A stretch of 57,906 bases of DNA. It comes from a virus. The translations under genes were made by a program, and so were the position numbers. The stretch is from IMG/VR virus record IMGVR_UViG_3300032401_000578, positions 1-57,906 of that record. One strand, written 5' to 3'. Numbering within the stretch: position 1 is the stretch's first letter; each line of letters starts with the position of its first letter. A model generated the notes under the pieces. It had not been told where the DNA came from. It did not search any database and was given only the letters and a program-made list of their open reading frames with translations. This document shows positions 15,876 to 24,838 of the stretch, one piece after another.

Positions 15876-16625
15876 ATGCGATTGACGTGGGTCTGTGTCG
15901 CTGTGGCGGCGTTGGTGTGGGGATCGTGTGGAATGGCCGGGGAACGGCCGACTCCTCCGGCTGGTGTCTGCTACAGCGACGCGACCAGTGGGACTCCGGC
16001 GGCGGCCCCGACTCCTTTGGCGGAGGTCGTGCGAGTGCTGGCGTTGCTGCCGGAACCGAAGGTTGCCTACGCGGATCTCGGTTGTGGCGATGGTCGCTGG
16101 TTGTTCGCGGCGGCGGAGCGGTGGCCGGGCGTGAGGATCATCGGGGTCGAGTTGGACCCGGTCACGGCGGCGGCGACGCGGGACCAAGTGCGGCGAGCTG
16201 GGTTGGCGGATCGCGTCACGGTCATCACGGGTGACGCGACTCAGGTTGACGTCCAAGTTGACGTGGCGACGGCGTATCTCTACGCGGACGTTCTGGAGCA
16301 ACTGAGGCCACGGTTGGAGAAGCTGCGGGCGTTCGCGTCCTACTTGCACAGACCGCCGGGGCTGCCGGTCGTGCGGAATGGTGACTCGTGGTTCTACACT
16401 CAACCGACTCCGCAGGCGGCGGTGTGGAACGGGAGGACGTTCACGTCTGCGGTGTGCAGCGATCCGAACTGTGCGATGTGCCGGTCAATCCGGGCACAGC
16501 TCTCGGTGGCGGTGTCGGTCGCGGCTCCGGAGCCTACCAAGGCGGCGTCCGGGAAGTGGGTGCGAACGAAGGTCTGCAACGGCCGGGCGTGCTGGTTCGA
16601 GGATCGCTGGGTTCCGGCGCAATGA
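15876..16625 (+). CDS. Exported methyltransferase-like protein
   Basis: The 249-residue product begins with a signal peptide-like segment (MRLTWVCVAVAALVWGSCG). A class I methyltransferase core follows: ADLGCGDGRW as motif I, GVELDP as the acidic end of strand 2, and ITGDATQ. The usual catalytic motif region is short. The C-terminus carries CSDPNCAMC and CNGRACWF, a possible metal or disulfide cluster. A SAM-dependent enzyme outside the cytoplasm would lack its cofactor, so either the leader is not cleaved or the domain has lost catalysis. It follows the peptidase by 3 bases. Confidence 0.6.
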   Translation: MRLTWVCVAVAALVWGSCGMAGERPTPPAGVCYSDATSGTPAAAPTPLAEVVRVLALLPEPKVAYADLGCGDGRWLFAAAERWPGVRIIGVELDPVTAAATRDQVRRAGLADRVTVITGDATQVDVQVDVATAYLYADVLEQLRPRLEKLRAFASYLHRPPGLPVVRNGDSWFYTQPTPQAAVWNGRTFTSAVCSDPNCAMCRSIRAQLSVAVSVAAPEPTKAASGKWVRTKVCNGRACWFEDRWVPAQ

Positions 16626-16656
16626 CTCGGCTTTCGCGAATCGGCCGAACGGATAT

Positions 16657-16683
16657 GATCCGCCAGCGGACGTTCGGCGGATC
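16657..16683 (+). promoter_or_regulatory. Leader hairpin
   Basis: GATCCGCC (16657-16664) pairs perfectly with GGCGGATC (16676-16683) around an 11-base loop. It lacks a T-tract and lies 22 bases before the next start, so it is more likely a leader structure than a terminator. Confidence 0.4.
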
Positions 16684-16705
16684 GAATTAAACGGGGGGGG
16701 CGACG

Positions 16706-17011
16706 ATGCGAATCAACACTGTCGGGACGATCTATCACGGGTCGCTGGGCTCCATCGGGGCGACGGCTCTCCAGTTGACGGCGACGAGTCGGAGGCTGCT
16801 TCGAGGGGTGCGAGTTAAAGCGAGCGTCGAGAATGCGGCGACTCATGTCTACGTCGGGCTGGTCGGTGTGACGGCGGGGATCAGTGCTGCCGCGACGGAC
16901 GGATTTCAGCTAGGAAAAAACGAGGAAATTCTGATTGAGATCGACGATCCTTCAAAGCTGTACGTGATCTCAGATTCGACGGGTCAAGCCGTCACATGGT
17001 TGGGGTGCTAA
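16706..17011 (+). CDS. Small structural-type protein
   Basis: A 101-residue protein with alternating beta strands (GVRVKASVENAATHVYVGL), typical of small phage virion proteins that bind fibre or capsid. No domain is recognised. A run of eight G residues lies before ATG 16706. It abuts the next gene directly. Confidence 0.5.
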   Translation: MRINTVGTIYHGSLGSIGATALQLTATSRRLLRGVRVKASVENAATHVYVGLVGVTAGISAAATDGFQLGKNEEILIEIDDPSKLYVISDSTGQAVTWLGC

Positions 17012-17236
17012 ATGCCAACGATTGCAGAAAACCTCGCGACGGCGAAGGCGAACTACGCGGCGACGCTGGCGAGTATCTCAGCTTCGCCGAAGCCGACTTA
17101 CTCGATTGATGGACGATCCTACTCGTGGGTCGAGTACCAGAAGTTCCTTTTGGAGCAGATGGCTGCCATCGACAAGCAAACGGCGTCCGAGTCCGGTTCG
17201 GATACGTTCGAGGGTGTTGTCTTCGGGGGGACGTGA
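17012..17236 (+). CDS. Hypothetical protein
   Basis: A 74-residue mostly helical protein whose ATG follows the preceding TAA without a gap. It resembles small phage proteins found between head and tail genes (SWVEYQKFLLEQM), but I cannot name it. The stop overlaps the next ATG. Confidence 0.5.
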   Translation: MPTIAENLATAKANYAATLASISASPKPTYSIDGRSYSWVEYQKFLLEQMAAIDKQTASESGSDTFEGVVFGGT

Positions 17237-17574
17237 TGGCAGTCGATCATGCGACAGAGTACCTTGTCTGGGACGACGTCGAAGCCGGGTCGGTCGTTCT
17301 CAAAAGGAACGCTGGCAACACGACAGTCTCAATTGCGGTCATGCTCCGGGAAGAACTGACGTCAGCGGACGGAACCGTGGATGGCGTCGGGGTGGACGCG
17401 AAGGCGATTCGGTTCGTGGTTCCGAACGCTCTGCTGAATCCGACGGCACTCGGCCGGGTCATCAAGCGGAACGACGTGATCGTGGGTGCGGACGCAATCC
17501 GCTACCAAGTGCTGTCCGTGGACACGGTGTTCGCGGGTGCAGAATGGTCTTGCGTGACTACTCCGGAGCGATGA
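17236..17574 (+). CDS. Hypothetical structural protein
   Basis: A 112-residue beta-rich protein starting in a TGATG overlap. The pattern (AIRFVVPNALLNPTALGRVI, then IRYQVLSVDTVF) recalls head-tail joining proteins with a small beta-barrel. This is inference from composition and position. Confidence 0.5.
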   Translation: MAVDHATEYLVWDDVEAGSVVLKRNAGNTTVSIAVMLREELTSADGTVDGVGVDAKAIRFVVPNALLNPTALGRVIKRNDVIVGADAIRYQVLSVDTVFAGAEWSCVTTPER

Positions 17575-17575
17575 G

Positions 17576-17896
17576 ATGAGCCAAGACGAGCTTGAGGCGG
17601 GCGGGACGGTAGTTCACACGACGGCGGAGCTGGACGCCGCAGTCGAGGCGTGGGTGGCTCCAGCGGTGGATCCGGTGGTAGCTGCGGTCGAGGTCAAGCC
17701 GGTGCGAACGTGGTGGCAAGTCACGTCGCGGGGCCGTGCGATCTGGTGCGGCCCGGCGTGGGACGGGACGGAGGCGGCGGCGATGGCGTCCAAAGCGTAC
17801 TGCCTGAACGAGCCGAGTCGGTTCAAGCTGACATCGGAACCGATTGAAAAGCCTAAAAAGGGTGTGAACTATGCATTGGGCAGACGCGGTACGTGA
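17576..17896 (+). CDS. Hypothetical protein
   Basis: A 106-residue protein without recognised domains. It ends inside the start of the next gene (26-base overlap). It has a conserved-looking core, WWQVTSRGRAIWCGPAWDG, with no clear family. Confidence 0.45.
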   Translation: MSQDELEAGGTVVHTTAELDAAVEAWVAPAVDPVVAAVEVKPVRTWWQVTSRGRAIWCGPAWDGTEAAAMASKAYCLNEPSRFKLTSEPIEKPKKGVNYALGRRGT

Positions 17897-19685
17897 AACG
17901 ACTGCTTCGACCGGGACCGGAAACCTCGCACTCGACGGGGCATACCGTGGACACCAGACGTTCCTCACAGCGATAGGCAACTCAAAGGCGTTCTACTACT
18001 GCGTGCGGCATCGGTCGGCTAACTTGTGGGAAGTGGGGATCGGCACGCTGTCGGGCGGCACGACGCTGACTCGCAACAAGGTGCTGGCCGGTTCAAGCGG
18101 TGCTGGCGTGGCGGTCACGTTCACGGCTGGAACGTCCGATGTGTTTCTGACGGAACCGGCGACAGCGGCCGACGGGGCGACGCACCTGAAGAAGCCGTGC
18201 GTCGTCGCGTCGTTGGCGAACTTGACGATAGCGACCGGCCTGAACGCCGGGGACACGGTCAACGGTGTTGTGCTTGTCGCTGGCGACCGCGTGCTGCTCA
18301 CGGCGCAGACGACGGTGTCGGAAAACGGTGTTTACCTCGCGGGCGTCACTCCGGCTCGGGCGGAGGATCTCTTCACCGGGTCGAAGGCGGCCGGTGCGTT
18401 GGTTCCAGTGCAAGGCGGCACGACGTTCGGCAACACGCTTTGGCAATGCACGGCGGCAATTGGCTCGGAAATCGTCGGGACCAATTCGCTGGCGTGGGTG
18501 AAGGTCGGAGCCGGAACAGGCGGGGCAGTCGGGCCGAACCCTTCGACGCTGAACTCGATTCCGCGATGGGACTCGACAGACGGGACGACGCTCGAAGACT
18601 CGGAATTGCTGATCTACCCGTCGTCAAACGACAAACTACAGACGAACGCGACGTTCCAAGCGTGGACGACGGCAACGGACGGGGCGACGGTTGCCTTCGA
18701 CTTCGATCAATCGGACAAGCAGATTCTGACGGAGGCGGGGAACCGGACGCTGTCGGCCACGAACGTCTCAGTCGGGCAACGGATCACGCTGCACAGGTAT
18801 CAGGACGGCACGGGTGGCCGGGTGGATACTTGGTTTGTGAACATTAGTTGGGACAACGGGCTGGCCCCGGTGCAAGACCCGACGGCGGCCGGGTGGGACT
18901 TGGTCGTTCTCGACTGCATCGGACTGGACGGATACTCGGTTCCGCAATGGGTAGAGGTCTGCCGGACATCGTCGGCCCCAAGGAAGGGGATTACGACGGC
19001 AACCGACGGGGCGACGGTCACATTCGACTTGCGGAAGTCCCCAAAGCAAACGGTGACACTCGGAGGAAACCGGACGCTGGAGGTGAATACGTCGTCGTTC
19101 TACGTGGGGATGACGTTCGCTGTCGGGCTGATTCAAGACGGGACCGGGTCGCGGACGGTGACGTGGGGAACGTCTTTCGGGACGATCAACTGGCGTGCGA
19201 ACAACGGGACGGAGCCGACGCAGCCGACGGCGGGCGGGGCGGTGTGCTGGTTGTGCTTCATTTGCCGAACGGCTGGCGGGTCTCCGGTGTTCGACTGCGT
19301 CGGCATCTCCGGGCAAGCGGCGGAGGTCGTCACGGTCTCTCACTTGATCGGCGGCACGGCCGCTCCGGCAATCGCAGCCGGTGTCGGGGCGGGGACCGGA
19401 CCGACGGTGGCGGTGAGTCGGGGCTCAGACTTGTCTGGTGTGATTGAGGTCACGACTGGCACGACTCCGACGGCGGCCGGTGTGGTCGCGACGCTGACCT
19501 TTGCGGCGGCATACACGGCGGCTCCGAACGTCCAACTCACTCCGGCCAACGCGATCACGTCGGAGCTTTATGGGACGGCAAGCCCTTGGCCTTCGACGAC
19601 GACGACGACTCTGGTGCTGACGGCCGGTTCGGCGGCGTTGACGGCGGCGACGGCGTACAAGTGGTTCTACCAACTGGCTCAGTAA
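17871..19685 (+). CDS. Fibre or minor virion protein with repeated beta modules
   Basis: At 604 residues this is a beta-rich, Gly/Thr-rich protein typical of phage fibres. Two related modules start TTATDGATVAFDFDQS (near residue 265) and TTATDGATVTFDLRKS (near 380), each followed by GNRTL and a turn. An upstream part contains a segment (GDRVLLTAQTTVSENGVYLA) found in many phage fibre proteins. The C-terminal 80 residues (AAPNVQLTPANAITSELYG) look like a knob. AAAAAGGGTG before ATG 17871 supports the start. It probably contacts the host. Confidence 0.65.
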   Translation: MHWADAVRETTASTGTGNLALDGAYRGHQTFLTAIGNSKAFYYCVRHRSANLWEVGIGTLSGGTTLTRNKVLAGSSGAGVAVTFTAGTSDVFLTEPATAADGATHLKKPCVVASLANLTIATGLNAGDTVNGVVLVAGDRVLLTAQTTVSENGVYLAGVTPARAEDLFTGSKAAGALVPVQGGTTFGNTLWQCTAAIGSEIVGTNSLAWVKVGAGTGGAVGPNPSTLNSIPRWDSTDGTTLEDSELLIYPSSNDKLQTNATFQAWTTATDGATVAFDFDQSDKQILTEAGNRTLSATNVSVGQRITLHRYQDGTGGRVDTWFVNISWDNGLAPVQDPTAAGWDLVVLDCIGLDGYSVPQWVEVCRTSSAPRKGITTATDGATVTFDLRKSPKQTVTLGGNRTLEVNTSSFYVGMTFAVGLIQDGTGSRTVTWGTSFGTINWRANNGTEPTQPTAGGAVCWLCFICRTAGGSPVFDCVGISGQAAEVVTVSHLIGGTAAPAIAAGVGAGTGPTVAVSRGSDLSGVIEVTTGTTPTAAGVVATLTFAAAYTAAPNVQLTPANAITSELYGTASPWPSTTTTTLVLTAGSAALTAATAYKWFYQLAQ

Positions 19686-19744
19686 ACTGGCGACGAAACG
19701 GTCGGTAGCTTACAAAGGCCGCTTTCAAACAAAGGGGGTGAGGC

Positions 19745-20170
19745 GTGGCGGCGTTCAACAAATTCAATTCGTTCGTAGAACAGCTCGCGGAGAAGAATTT
19801 TAACCTCGGAACGGACACGCTGAAAATCGTGCTGACGTTGACGGCTCCGACGAGTGCGAACACGGTGCTTTCGGATCTGACGCAGATCGCGAACGGCAAC
19901 GGATACACGACAGGCGGGACGGCAGTCACGATTTCCAGTTCGTCGCAGACGGCCGGAGTCTACAAGCTGGTGTGTGCTGACGTGACGTTCACGGCGGCCG
20001 GTGGATCTATTGCGCCGTTCCGGTACGTGACGCTGTACGACGACACGGCGGCTTCTCCGGCCGATGGTCTGATTGGCTGGTGGGACTACGGGTCGTCGTT
20101 GACGCTGGCGAGTGGTGAGACGTTCACGGTAGATTTCTCGGCTTCGACCGGGGTTTTGACTATTACGTAA
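19745..20170 (+). CDS. Conserved phage structural protein
   Basis: A 141-residue protein whose opening (FNKFNSFVEQLAEKNFNLGTD) is characteristic of a widespread phage family found near fibre genes. I know the family but not its function. The rest is beta-rich. It starts at GTG 19745 after GGGGGTGAGG. Confidence 0.65.
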   Translation: MAAFNKFNSFVEQLAEKNFNLGTDTLKIVLTLTAPTSANTVLSDLTQIANGNGYTTGGTAVTISSSSQTAGVYKLVCADVTFTAAGGSIAPFRYVTLYDDTAASPADGLIGWWDYGSSLTLASGETFTVDFSASTGVLTIT

Positions 20171-20225
20171 TTCGAGGCGTTCGATGTGCGGTCATGCGGT
20201 TCAGCGTTTTTGGGGAGGTCGAAAG

Positions 20226-20495
20226 ATGAGTGAAGCGGCGACAAAACATCCGGAAATGGTAGCCTTGCGTGAGGAACTCCAGCGAGAGAAGGCCGGGTTG
20301 ATGGAATCGACAGCGGTCATGCGAGAGCGTCGGGCGGAACTCCAGCGACTGATGGTCCCGTACGAGAAGGAACTGCGGGAATTGACGCTCGCGATCAACA
20401 CGATTGAGCGGCCACGGCTGGCAGAGATCGACAATCAAATCGGGGCGTTGTCTCGTGGCGTCGGCGGTGCGGCGATGTCGGCGTCCGGTGGTTGA
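20226..20495 (+). CDS. Coiled-coil protein
   Basis: An 89-residue protein, nearly all helical with heptad-like spacing (LREELQREKAGLMESTAVMR and onward). GGGGAGG before ATG 20226 supports this start over one 42 bases earlier. It could be a fibre chaperone or trimerisation partner of the neighbouring fibre proteins, which is inference. Confidence 0.5.
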   Translation: MSEAATKHPEMVALREELQREKAGLMESTAVMRERRAELQRLMVPYEKELRELTLAINTIERPRLAEIDNQIGALSRGVGGAAMSASGG

Positions 20496-20518
20496 TCGTC
20501 AGCGGATGAGGGGCGATC

Positions 20519-21730
20519 ATGGCTACTCGTTTTTACCTGCCGTACGCTCAGTCAGCGACGCCGTTCTCCAGAGATACAAGCACGGAGTGGCGGACGTTCA
20601 TCGGTACACGCTCGATGAGCTCAGACGTCCCGCAAGCCGACACGTTGACGACGAAGATACATAGCGGGGATGACGGCGGCAGTGGTGTGGCTATGGAAGG
20701 CCCGGACGGTCTCTGGCATACGTACGTCCTTTACAAGCAATACGTCAGTCCGCCGCTGGCGGCGCAAACGATCCCGGCGGCTACGCCGTGGCGTTTGCAG
20801 TGTCAAATCGACAAGATGACAACTGCTTCCGCTTACGCGACGGATCTTCATTACGTGAGGTTCAGGGGGTATCTAGTCGGGGAGAACAATAGCGGTGTTT
20901 ACTCGGCGTACAGCGGCGAAAGCACGGCTGAGGCTAACAATAATGAAGTGATGGAAAACCGCACAGTCACTGGCAACACAAGTACAGCTAGGACAATAAC
21001 GTCCGGTGCAAGGTTGGTGCTGGAAGTCGGTGTTCATTCGGTCTACGCAGCTCAACCGTACAGCGTAGCGCAACATGCGATGAGGTTCGGCTACAACGTA
21101 GCGGGATGGCTACCGAGTGCCGACAACGTAAGCATCAGCACGACGCTGTCGCCGTGGTGGGAGCTGGACCACAACCTACTGTTTCAACGTGAGTTGTCGG
21201 CGGCAACGGGATCGTTCTCGTTGGAAGGGCAAGCCCCGCGTCTGTGGGCTAACAAGGTGAATGCTGACGTCGTGGCATTCGGGGTGAGCGGAAAAGACGC
21301 CGCTTTAACGCGGACACGACTATTGGCAGCCGATGCCGGATCGTTCTCGCTAACCGGACAAGACGCTGCCTTCATCGTCGGCAAAACAGTCGGTGCGGAC
21401 GTGGGGTCGTTTACGCTAGCGGGGCAGGCGTCCGGCTTGCTGGCGACGCGAGTGATCGTTCCGGATGCAGCGGCGTACGTTCTGGCGGGCCAAGACGTCG
21501 GCCTGAATCACGGCTTCGCTGCCGAGATGGGCGTCGGGGAGTTCGTGCTGGCGGGGCAGGACGCGGGGTTCGTCGTCGGTAAAGGGGTCGCGGCCGATAC
21601 GGGCATCTTCGTCGTGAACGGCAAGGACGCGACGCTGGCGTACAGCGGGACTCCTCCGGTGACTGGCAACGGGACGCAGTGCGACACTCTGGCGTGGCTG
21701 ATGATCGACGAGCCGGGGGGAAGCTGGTGA
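20519..21730 (+). CDS. Virion protein with seven 22-residue repeats
   Basis: The 403-residue product has a beta-rich N-terminal domain (to about 220) and then seven copies of a 22-residue unit with consensus D.GSF.L.GQDA, keyed on aromatic residues at 233, 254, 276, 298, 320, 342 and 364. Such repeats are known in phage tail-associated proteins and probably form a small beta-stack. Its function is likely in the tail or fibre. The last codons overlap the glycosyltransferase start (GTGA). Confidence 0.6.
   Translation: MATRFYLPYAQSATPFSRDTSTEWRTFIGTRSMSSDVPQADTLTTKIHSGDDGGSGVAMEGPDGLWHTYVLYKQYVSPPLAAQTIPAATPWRLQCQIDKMTTASAYATDLHYVRFRGYLVGENNSGVYSAYSGESTAEANNNEVMENRTVTGNTSTARTITSGARLVLEVGVHSVYAAQPYSVAQHAMRFGYNVAGWLPSADNVSISTTLSPWWELDHNLLFQRELSAATGSFSLEGQAPRLWANKVNADVVAFGVSGKDAALTRTRLLAADAGSFSLTGQDAAFIVGKTVGADVGSFTLAGQASGLLATRVIVPDAAAYVLAGQDVGLNHGFAAEMGVGEFVLAGQDAGFVVGKGVAADTGIFVVNGKDATLAYSGTPPVTGNGTQCDTLAWLMIDEPGGSW
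21191..21646 (+). repeat. Seven tandem 66-bp coding repeats
   Basis: The DNA for the seven 22-residue units. The first step is 63 bases and the others are 66. The copies have diverged, so this is an old protein repeat rather than a recent DNA expansion. Confidence 0.7.
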
Positions 21731-23283
21731 GTATCTCGCAGGCTCAACCGACGGCACAGCGGGAACGCAAGAAGCTGACTCATGCACAATCCGGCGACCC
21801 GCTGCCGGTGACAATCTCGGACGCTGTGGCTGATCAAACGCGGGTCGCGCTACGGCGGCTTCCGGTTCCGGTGTCGATCATCATCGCGGGGCGGAACTCG
21901 GCGGCGTGGCTGGTCGAAGCGATTGTGTCGGCACTCACTCAGTCGGTGATGTGCGAGGTGATCTACTCCGACGATTGTTCAACGGACGGTAGCGTGGAGC
22001 TGGCGGACAGGTTCGCGTCGTCCGGCCTGATCGTGGTGACGGCGGCGATGCACGGCGGAGTCTGTGCGGCACGCAACCGGGGGGCGGCGGCGGCTCACGG
22101 CGAGTTCTTAGTGTTCTTGGACTCGGACGATCAACTGACGGAATTCTACGTCGCGGACATGCTGGCGGCGTGGTCTCCCGGCGTCCCGTTGGTCTACGGC
22201 TCGGCAAAGGCGGTCGGTGGGCGTTATGACGGGCGGCACTGGCTCCCGGCTGAGTTCGCGGCGTGGGACCGCTGGGGCTACAACACGGTCAACACGACGT
22301 CGCTCTACCATCGGGCGGCGTTCGTCGCGGCGGGCGGCTGGATCGACGCTCCGACGCTGTGGGATTGGGATCTGGCGTTGCGGGTGATTCGGTTCGGAGA
22401 GCCGGTCACGTCGAAGGCCGTGCTGCTGTACCGACAACACGACGCAAGCTGGTCGGCATTGCTTGAGGAAAAGGAGTCTGGGTGCGATGAACTCCGGGAG
22501 GTGATCCGCAGGCGGAACGCGAGGCTGACGGTCGGGACGCTCTTGTCCGGACGGATACCGGAACTGCTTCCGGTTTGGATGCAGTCGGTCGCGATGTCGG
22601 TGCGGTTCGCGGAGCTGACGCAGCCGGTGGAATTGGTGATCTTGTGCGACAAGGCGGCTGCCGGGATGCGGCTGGACATCCGGCGGGAGGCGGCTCGGTG
22701 GGGGAACGTCTTCGACTCGGTCGTCGTGACGCCGATAGCGGCCCCTCTGGCGACGGACGGCGAGCGGTCGCACAATGTGTCACGGTTCCTTGCGTCGGCG
22801 ATGCAGCAGCTTCGTGACGCTTCACACGGGGACGTGCTTTGGATGGTCGAGGACGATGTGCTGGTTCCGCTGGCGGGATGCCGGACCTTGTGGGAGACGG
22901 TGACGGCCGGTGTGGTTCCGGTTGAAGCGGCTTCCGGAATCTACCGAAACCGACACGCTCCGCAGTGGCTGATCGGCGGCTGGTGCGAGCCGACGGCGGA
23001 GGGTCCGTTCAGATACCGGGAGCCGACGCGACTGCACGAGGTCGCGGCTACCGGTTCGGTCCCGATAGACTTCACAGGGTGCGGCTGCTTGATGACGTGG
23101 CTTGATCGTCCGACGATTCCGAAGGCGTGGCGTTCTCATGTGGCGGGGTCAATCGCGGCTCACGATTGGGCATATTGTCTTGACGTGAAGCGGTTGGGTG
23201 GGCGGGTTGTGTGGCGTCCTGACGTGCGGTGTGGGCACGCTCGGACAGTGAACGAAATCATCTGGCCGGAATGGGTGGGATAA
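21727..23283 (+). CDS. Two-domain glycosyltransferase, GT2-type
   Basis: This 518-residue protein begins its catalytic part with PVSIIIAGRNSAAWL and the metal-binding DSDD at 132-135, typical of family 2 transferases. A second glycosyltransferase-like half begins near residue 260, with MVEDD as the equivalent motif and TGCGCLM later. The GTG start overlaps the preceding stop as GTGA and follows GGGGGGAAG. It is followed 1 base later by a second glycosyltransferase. The target could be a virion protein, host surface or phage DNA; nothing in the sequence decides. Confidence 0.78.
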   Translation: MSISQAQPTAQRERKKLTHAQSGDPLPVTISDAVADQTRVALRRLPVPVSIIIAGRNSAAWLVEAIVSALTQSVMCEVIYSDDCSTDGSVELADRFASSGLIVVTAAMHGGVCAARNRGAAAAHGEFLVFLDSDDQLTEFYVADMLAAWSPGVPLVYGSAKAVGGRYDGRHWLPAEFAAWDRWGYNTVNTTSLYHRAAFVAAGGWIDAPTLWDWDLALRVIRFGEPVTSKAVLLYRQHDASWSALLEEKESGCDELREVIRRRNARLTVGTLLSGRIPELLPVWMQSVAMSVRFAELTQPVELVILCDKAAAGMRLDIRREAARWGNVFDSVVVTPIAAPLATDGERSHNVSRFLASAMQQLRDASHGDVLWMVEDDVLVPLAGCRTLWETVTAGVVPVEAASGIYRNRHAPQWLIGGWCEPTAEGPFRYREPTRLHEVAATGSVPIDFTGCGCLMTWLDRPTIPKAWRSHVAGSIAAHDWAYCLDVKRLGGRVVWRPDVRCGHARTVNEIIWPEWVG

Positions 23284-23284
23284 C

Positions 23285-24523
23285 ATGCACGTTTCAATCG
23301 TCATCACTTGCAAGGGGTATCGGCGGCATTTGGAACAGTCGGTACCGGCGTGGCTCCGGCAACAGGCCCCGGACGGCGTGACGTTCGACTTGATCGTGGT
23401 GGATTACGGCTGCCCGGACGGGACGTTCGACTGGCTCAAGACGCTGACGGTCGGAGACGGGCTGGAGAAACGGCTGCGAGGCATGTTTGTGCCGGACGTG
23501 GGAGATACGTTTAATCTGAACATCGCAAGAAATGTGGGGGCCAGAGCGACGTCGGCGGAGTGGATACTATTCTCTGACGCGGACGACGTTCCGCCTGAGT
23601 CAGCCTTGCGTGATGCGTTGGCGGCGGCGACGGTCGAGATCGAACTCGTGAACTGGACGCGGGACTTCGGAGAGCGGAGGCCAAGCTGCTTCGGGTCGTG
23701 TCTTGTGCGTCGGGACGTGTGGGGCGTTGTGCGGGGCTATGACGAGACTCTCGGCGAGCGGTACGGATACGACGACTCGGACTTCTACCGGCGGGTGCGG
23801 AACGATCACGACTACGCGGAGCTGCCGTTTGACGGCTGGCGGATAGTTAATCGGGTTCACGGGGAAGCGACGCGGTTCTACGAAACGGCTGATATGGAAG
23901 CGATGAAGGCGGAGAACAGGCGGAGAATCTGGCATCGCGGAGGCGTGGTCAATCCGAACGGGTTCGGCGTGGCTCCGGTGCGTCTGTGGTCTCCGCTACC
24001 GGAGTTCGACGGGTGGATGTCGTGGGCGGAGCTGGCTTGGCTGGAGGACAGGGCGAGCAAGATTCCGCCGGGCGGGACGTGGGTCGAAGTGGGCGTCTAC
24101 CTCGGCCGGTCGTTCAATCGGGTAGGGCGGTCGCTTCCGCACGGGGCGACTTTGATCGGAATCGACTTGTTCAATTCGATGACTGACAAGGCGAAACCGC
24201 CGGTCTACGTTTGGGAGCGACTCGGGGCGGCGGTCGATGACTTGCAGCGTGCGAGGCCTGATCTCAGGATCGTGCTGGGGATGCCGGGGGCCGTGGTGAT
24301 TCCAGACAGTAGCGTGGACGGGCTGTTCATCGACGGGGATCATTCCTCGGAGGGCGTGCAGGGCGATCTGGACCGCTACGTCAGAGCCGTGAAGCCGTGC
24401 GGGGTGATCGGCGGACATGACTACGCTCGCGATCATTACCCGGACTTGTGCGACGTCGTGGACGCCAGCTTTCCGGACCGAAGGATTCATCATACGATCT
24501 GGGAGGCCCGCAAGCCGTCTTGA
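23285..24523 (+). CDS. Glycosyltransferase-methyltransferase fusion
   Basis: The 412-residue product joins two enzymes. Residues 1-240 are GT2-like (VSIVITCKGYRRHLE, then LFSDADDVPPE). From about residue 255 a class I methyltransferase of the Methyltransf_24 kind follows: WVEVGVYLGRSFNRV, IGIDLF, FIDGDHSSEGVQGDL and GGHDY. Such fusions can add and methylate a sugar. The ATG at 23285 comes 1 base after the previous stop. With its neighbour it forms a sugar-modification pair among the virion genes. Confidence 0.78.
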   Translation: MHVSIVITCKGYRRHLEQSVPAWLRQQAPDGVTFDLIVVDYGCPDGTFDWLKTLTVGDGLEKRLRGMFVPDVGDTFNLNIARNVGARATSAEWILFSDADDVPPESALRDALAAATVEIELVNWTRDFGERRPSCFGSCLVRRDVWGVVRGYDETLGERYGYDDSDFYRRVRNDHDYAELPFDGWRIVNRVHGEATRFYETADMEAMKAENRRRIWHRGGVVNPNGFGVAPVRLWSPLPEFDGWMSWAELAWLEDRASKIPPGGTWVEVGVYLGRSFNRVGRSLPHGATLIGIDLFNSMTDKAKPPVYVWERLGAAVDDLQRARPDLRIVLGMPGAVVIPDSSVDGLFIDGDHSSEGVQGDLDRYVRAVKPCGVIGGHDYARDHYPDLCDVVDASFPDRRIHHTIWEARKPS

Positions 24524-24601
24524 CGCCTACGACGCTCGCAGACAGACTGGCTCGCAGAGGGCGGGCCGGGCGAGAGTGCGACGGAGGTTGCAGGGGGATC
24601 T

Positions 24602-24838
24602 ATGGCGTTCATACGCGGCGATAGAGTCCGGATCACTTCCGGGGACGACGGCGGGAGGTTCGCTGTGGTCGAGGACGACGCTGAGATCGCTGGCGGTGTC
24701 GGTCGGATGGTGAGCGTGATTCTGGACGGGTGGGGCACGCGAATCATGCTTCGTCCGGGGTGGCTGGTATTGAAGGGGGTGTACGGTGCGGCACAAAATA
24801 AAGCTCTCGAAGGCGGCGGCGCAAATGGTCGTGGCTGA
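24602..24838 (+). CDS. Small SH3/KOW-like protein
   Basis: A 78-residue protein. The first half (FIRGDRVRITSGDDGGRFAV) resembles KOW/SH3-like domains that bind RNA or protein. GGGGGG before ATG 24602 supports the start. Its last 53 bases overlap the HNH gene. The role is unknown. Confidence 0.45.
   Translation: MAFIRGDRVRITSGDDGGRFAVVEDDAEIAGGVGRMVSVILDGWGTRIMLRPGWLVLKGVYGAAQNKALEGGGANGRG

Noticed and set aside
16657-16683. Terminator before 16706
   Set aside because: The perfect stem lacks a T-run and the genes on both sides look like one transcript.
21191-21646. CRISPR-like array
   Set aside because: Regular spacing comes from protein repeats of 22 residues; there are no unique spacers or cas genes. 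No CRISPR array is seen elsewhere.
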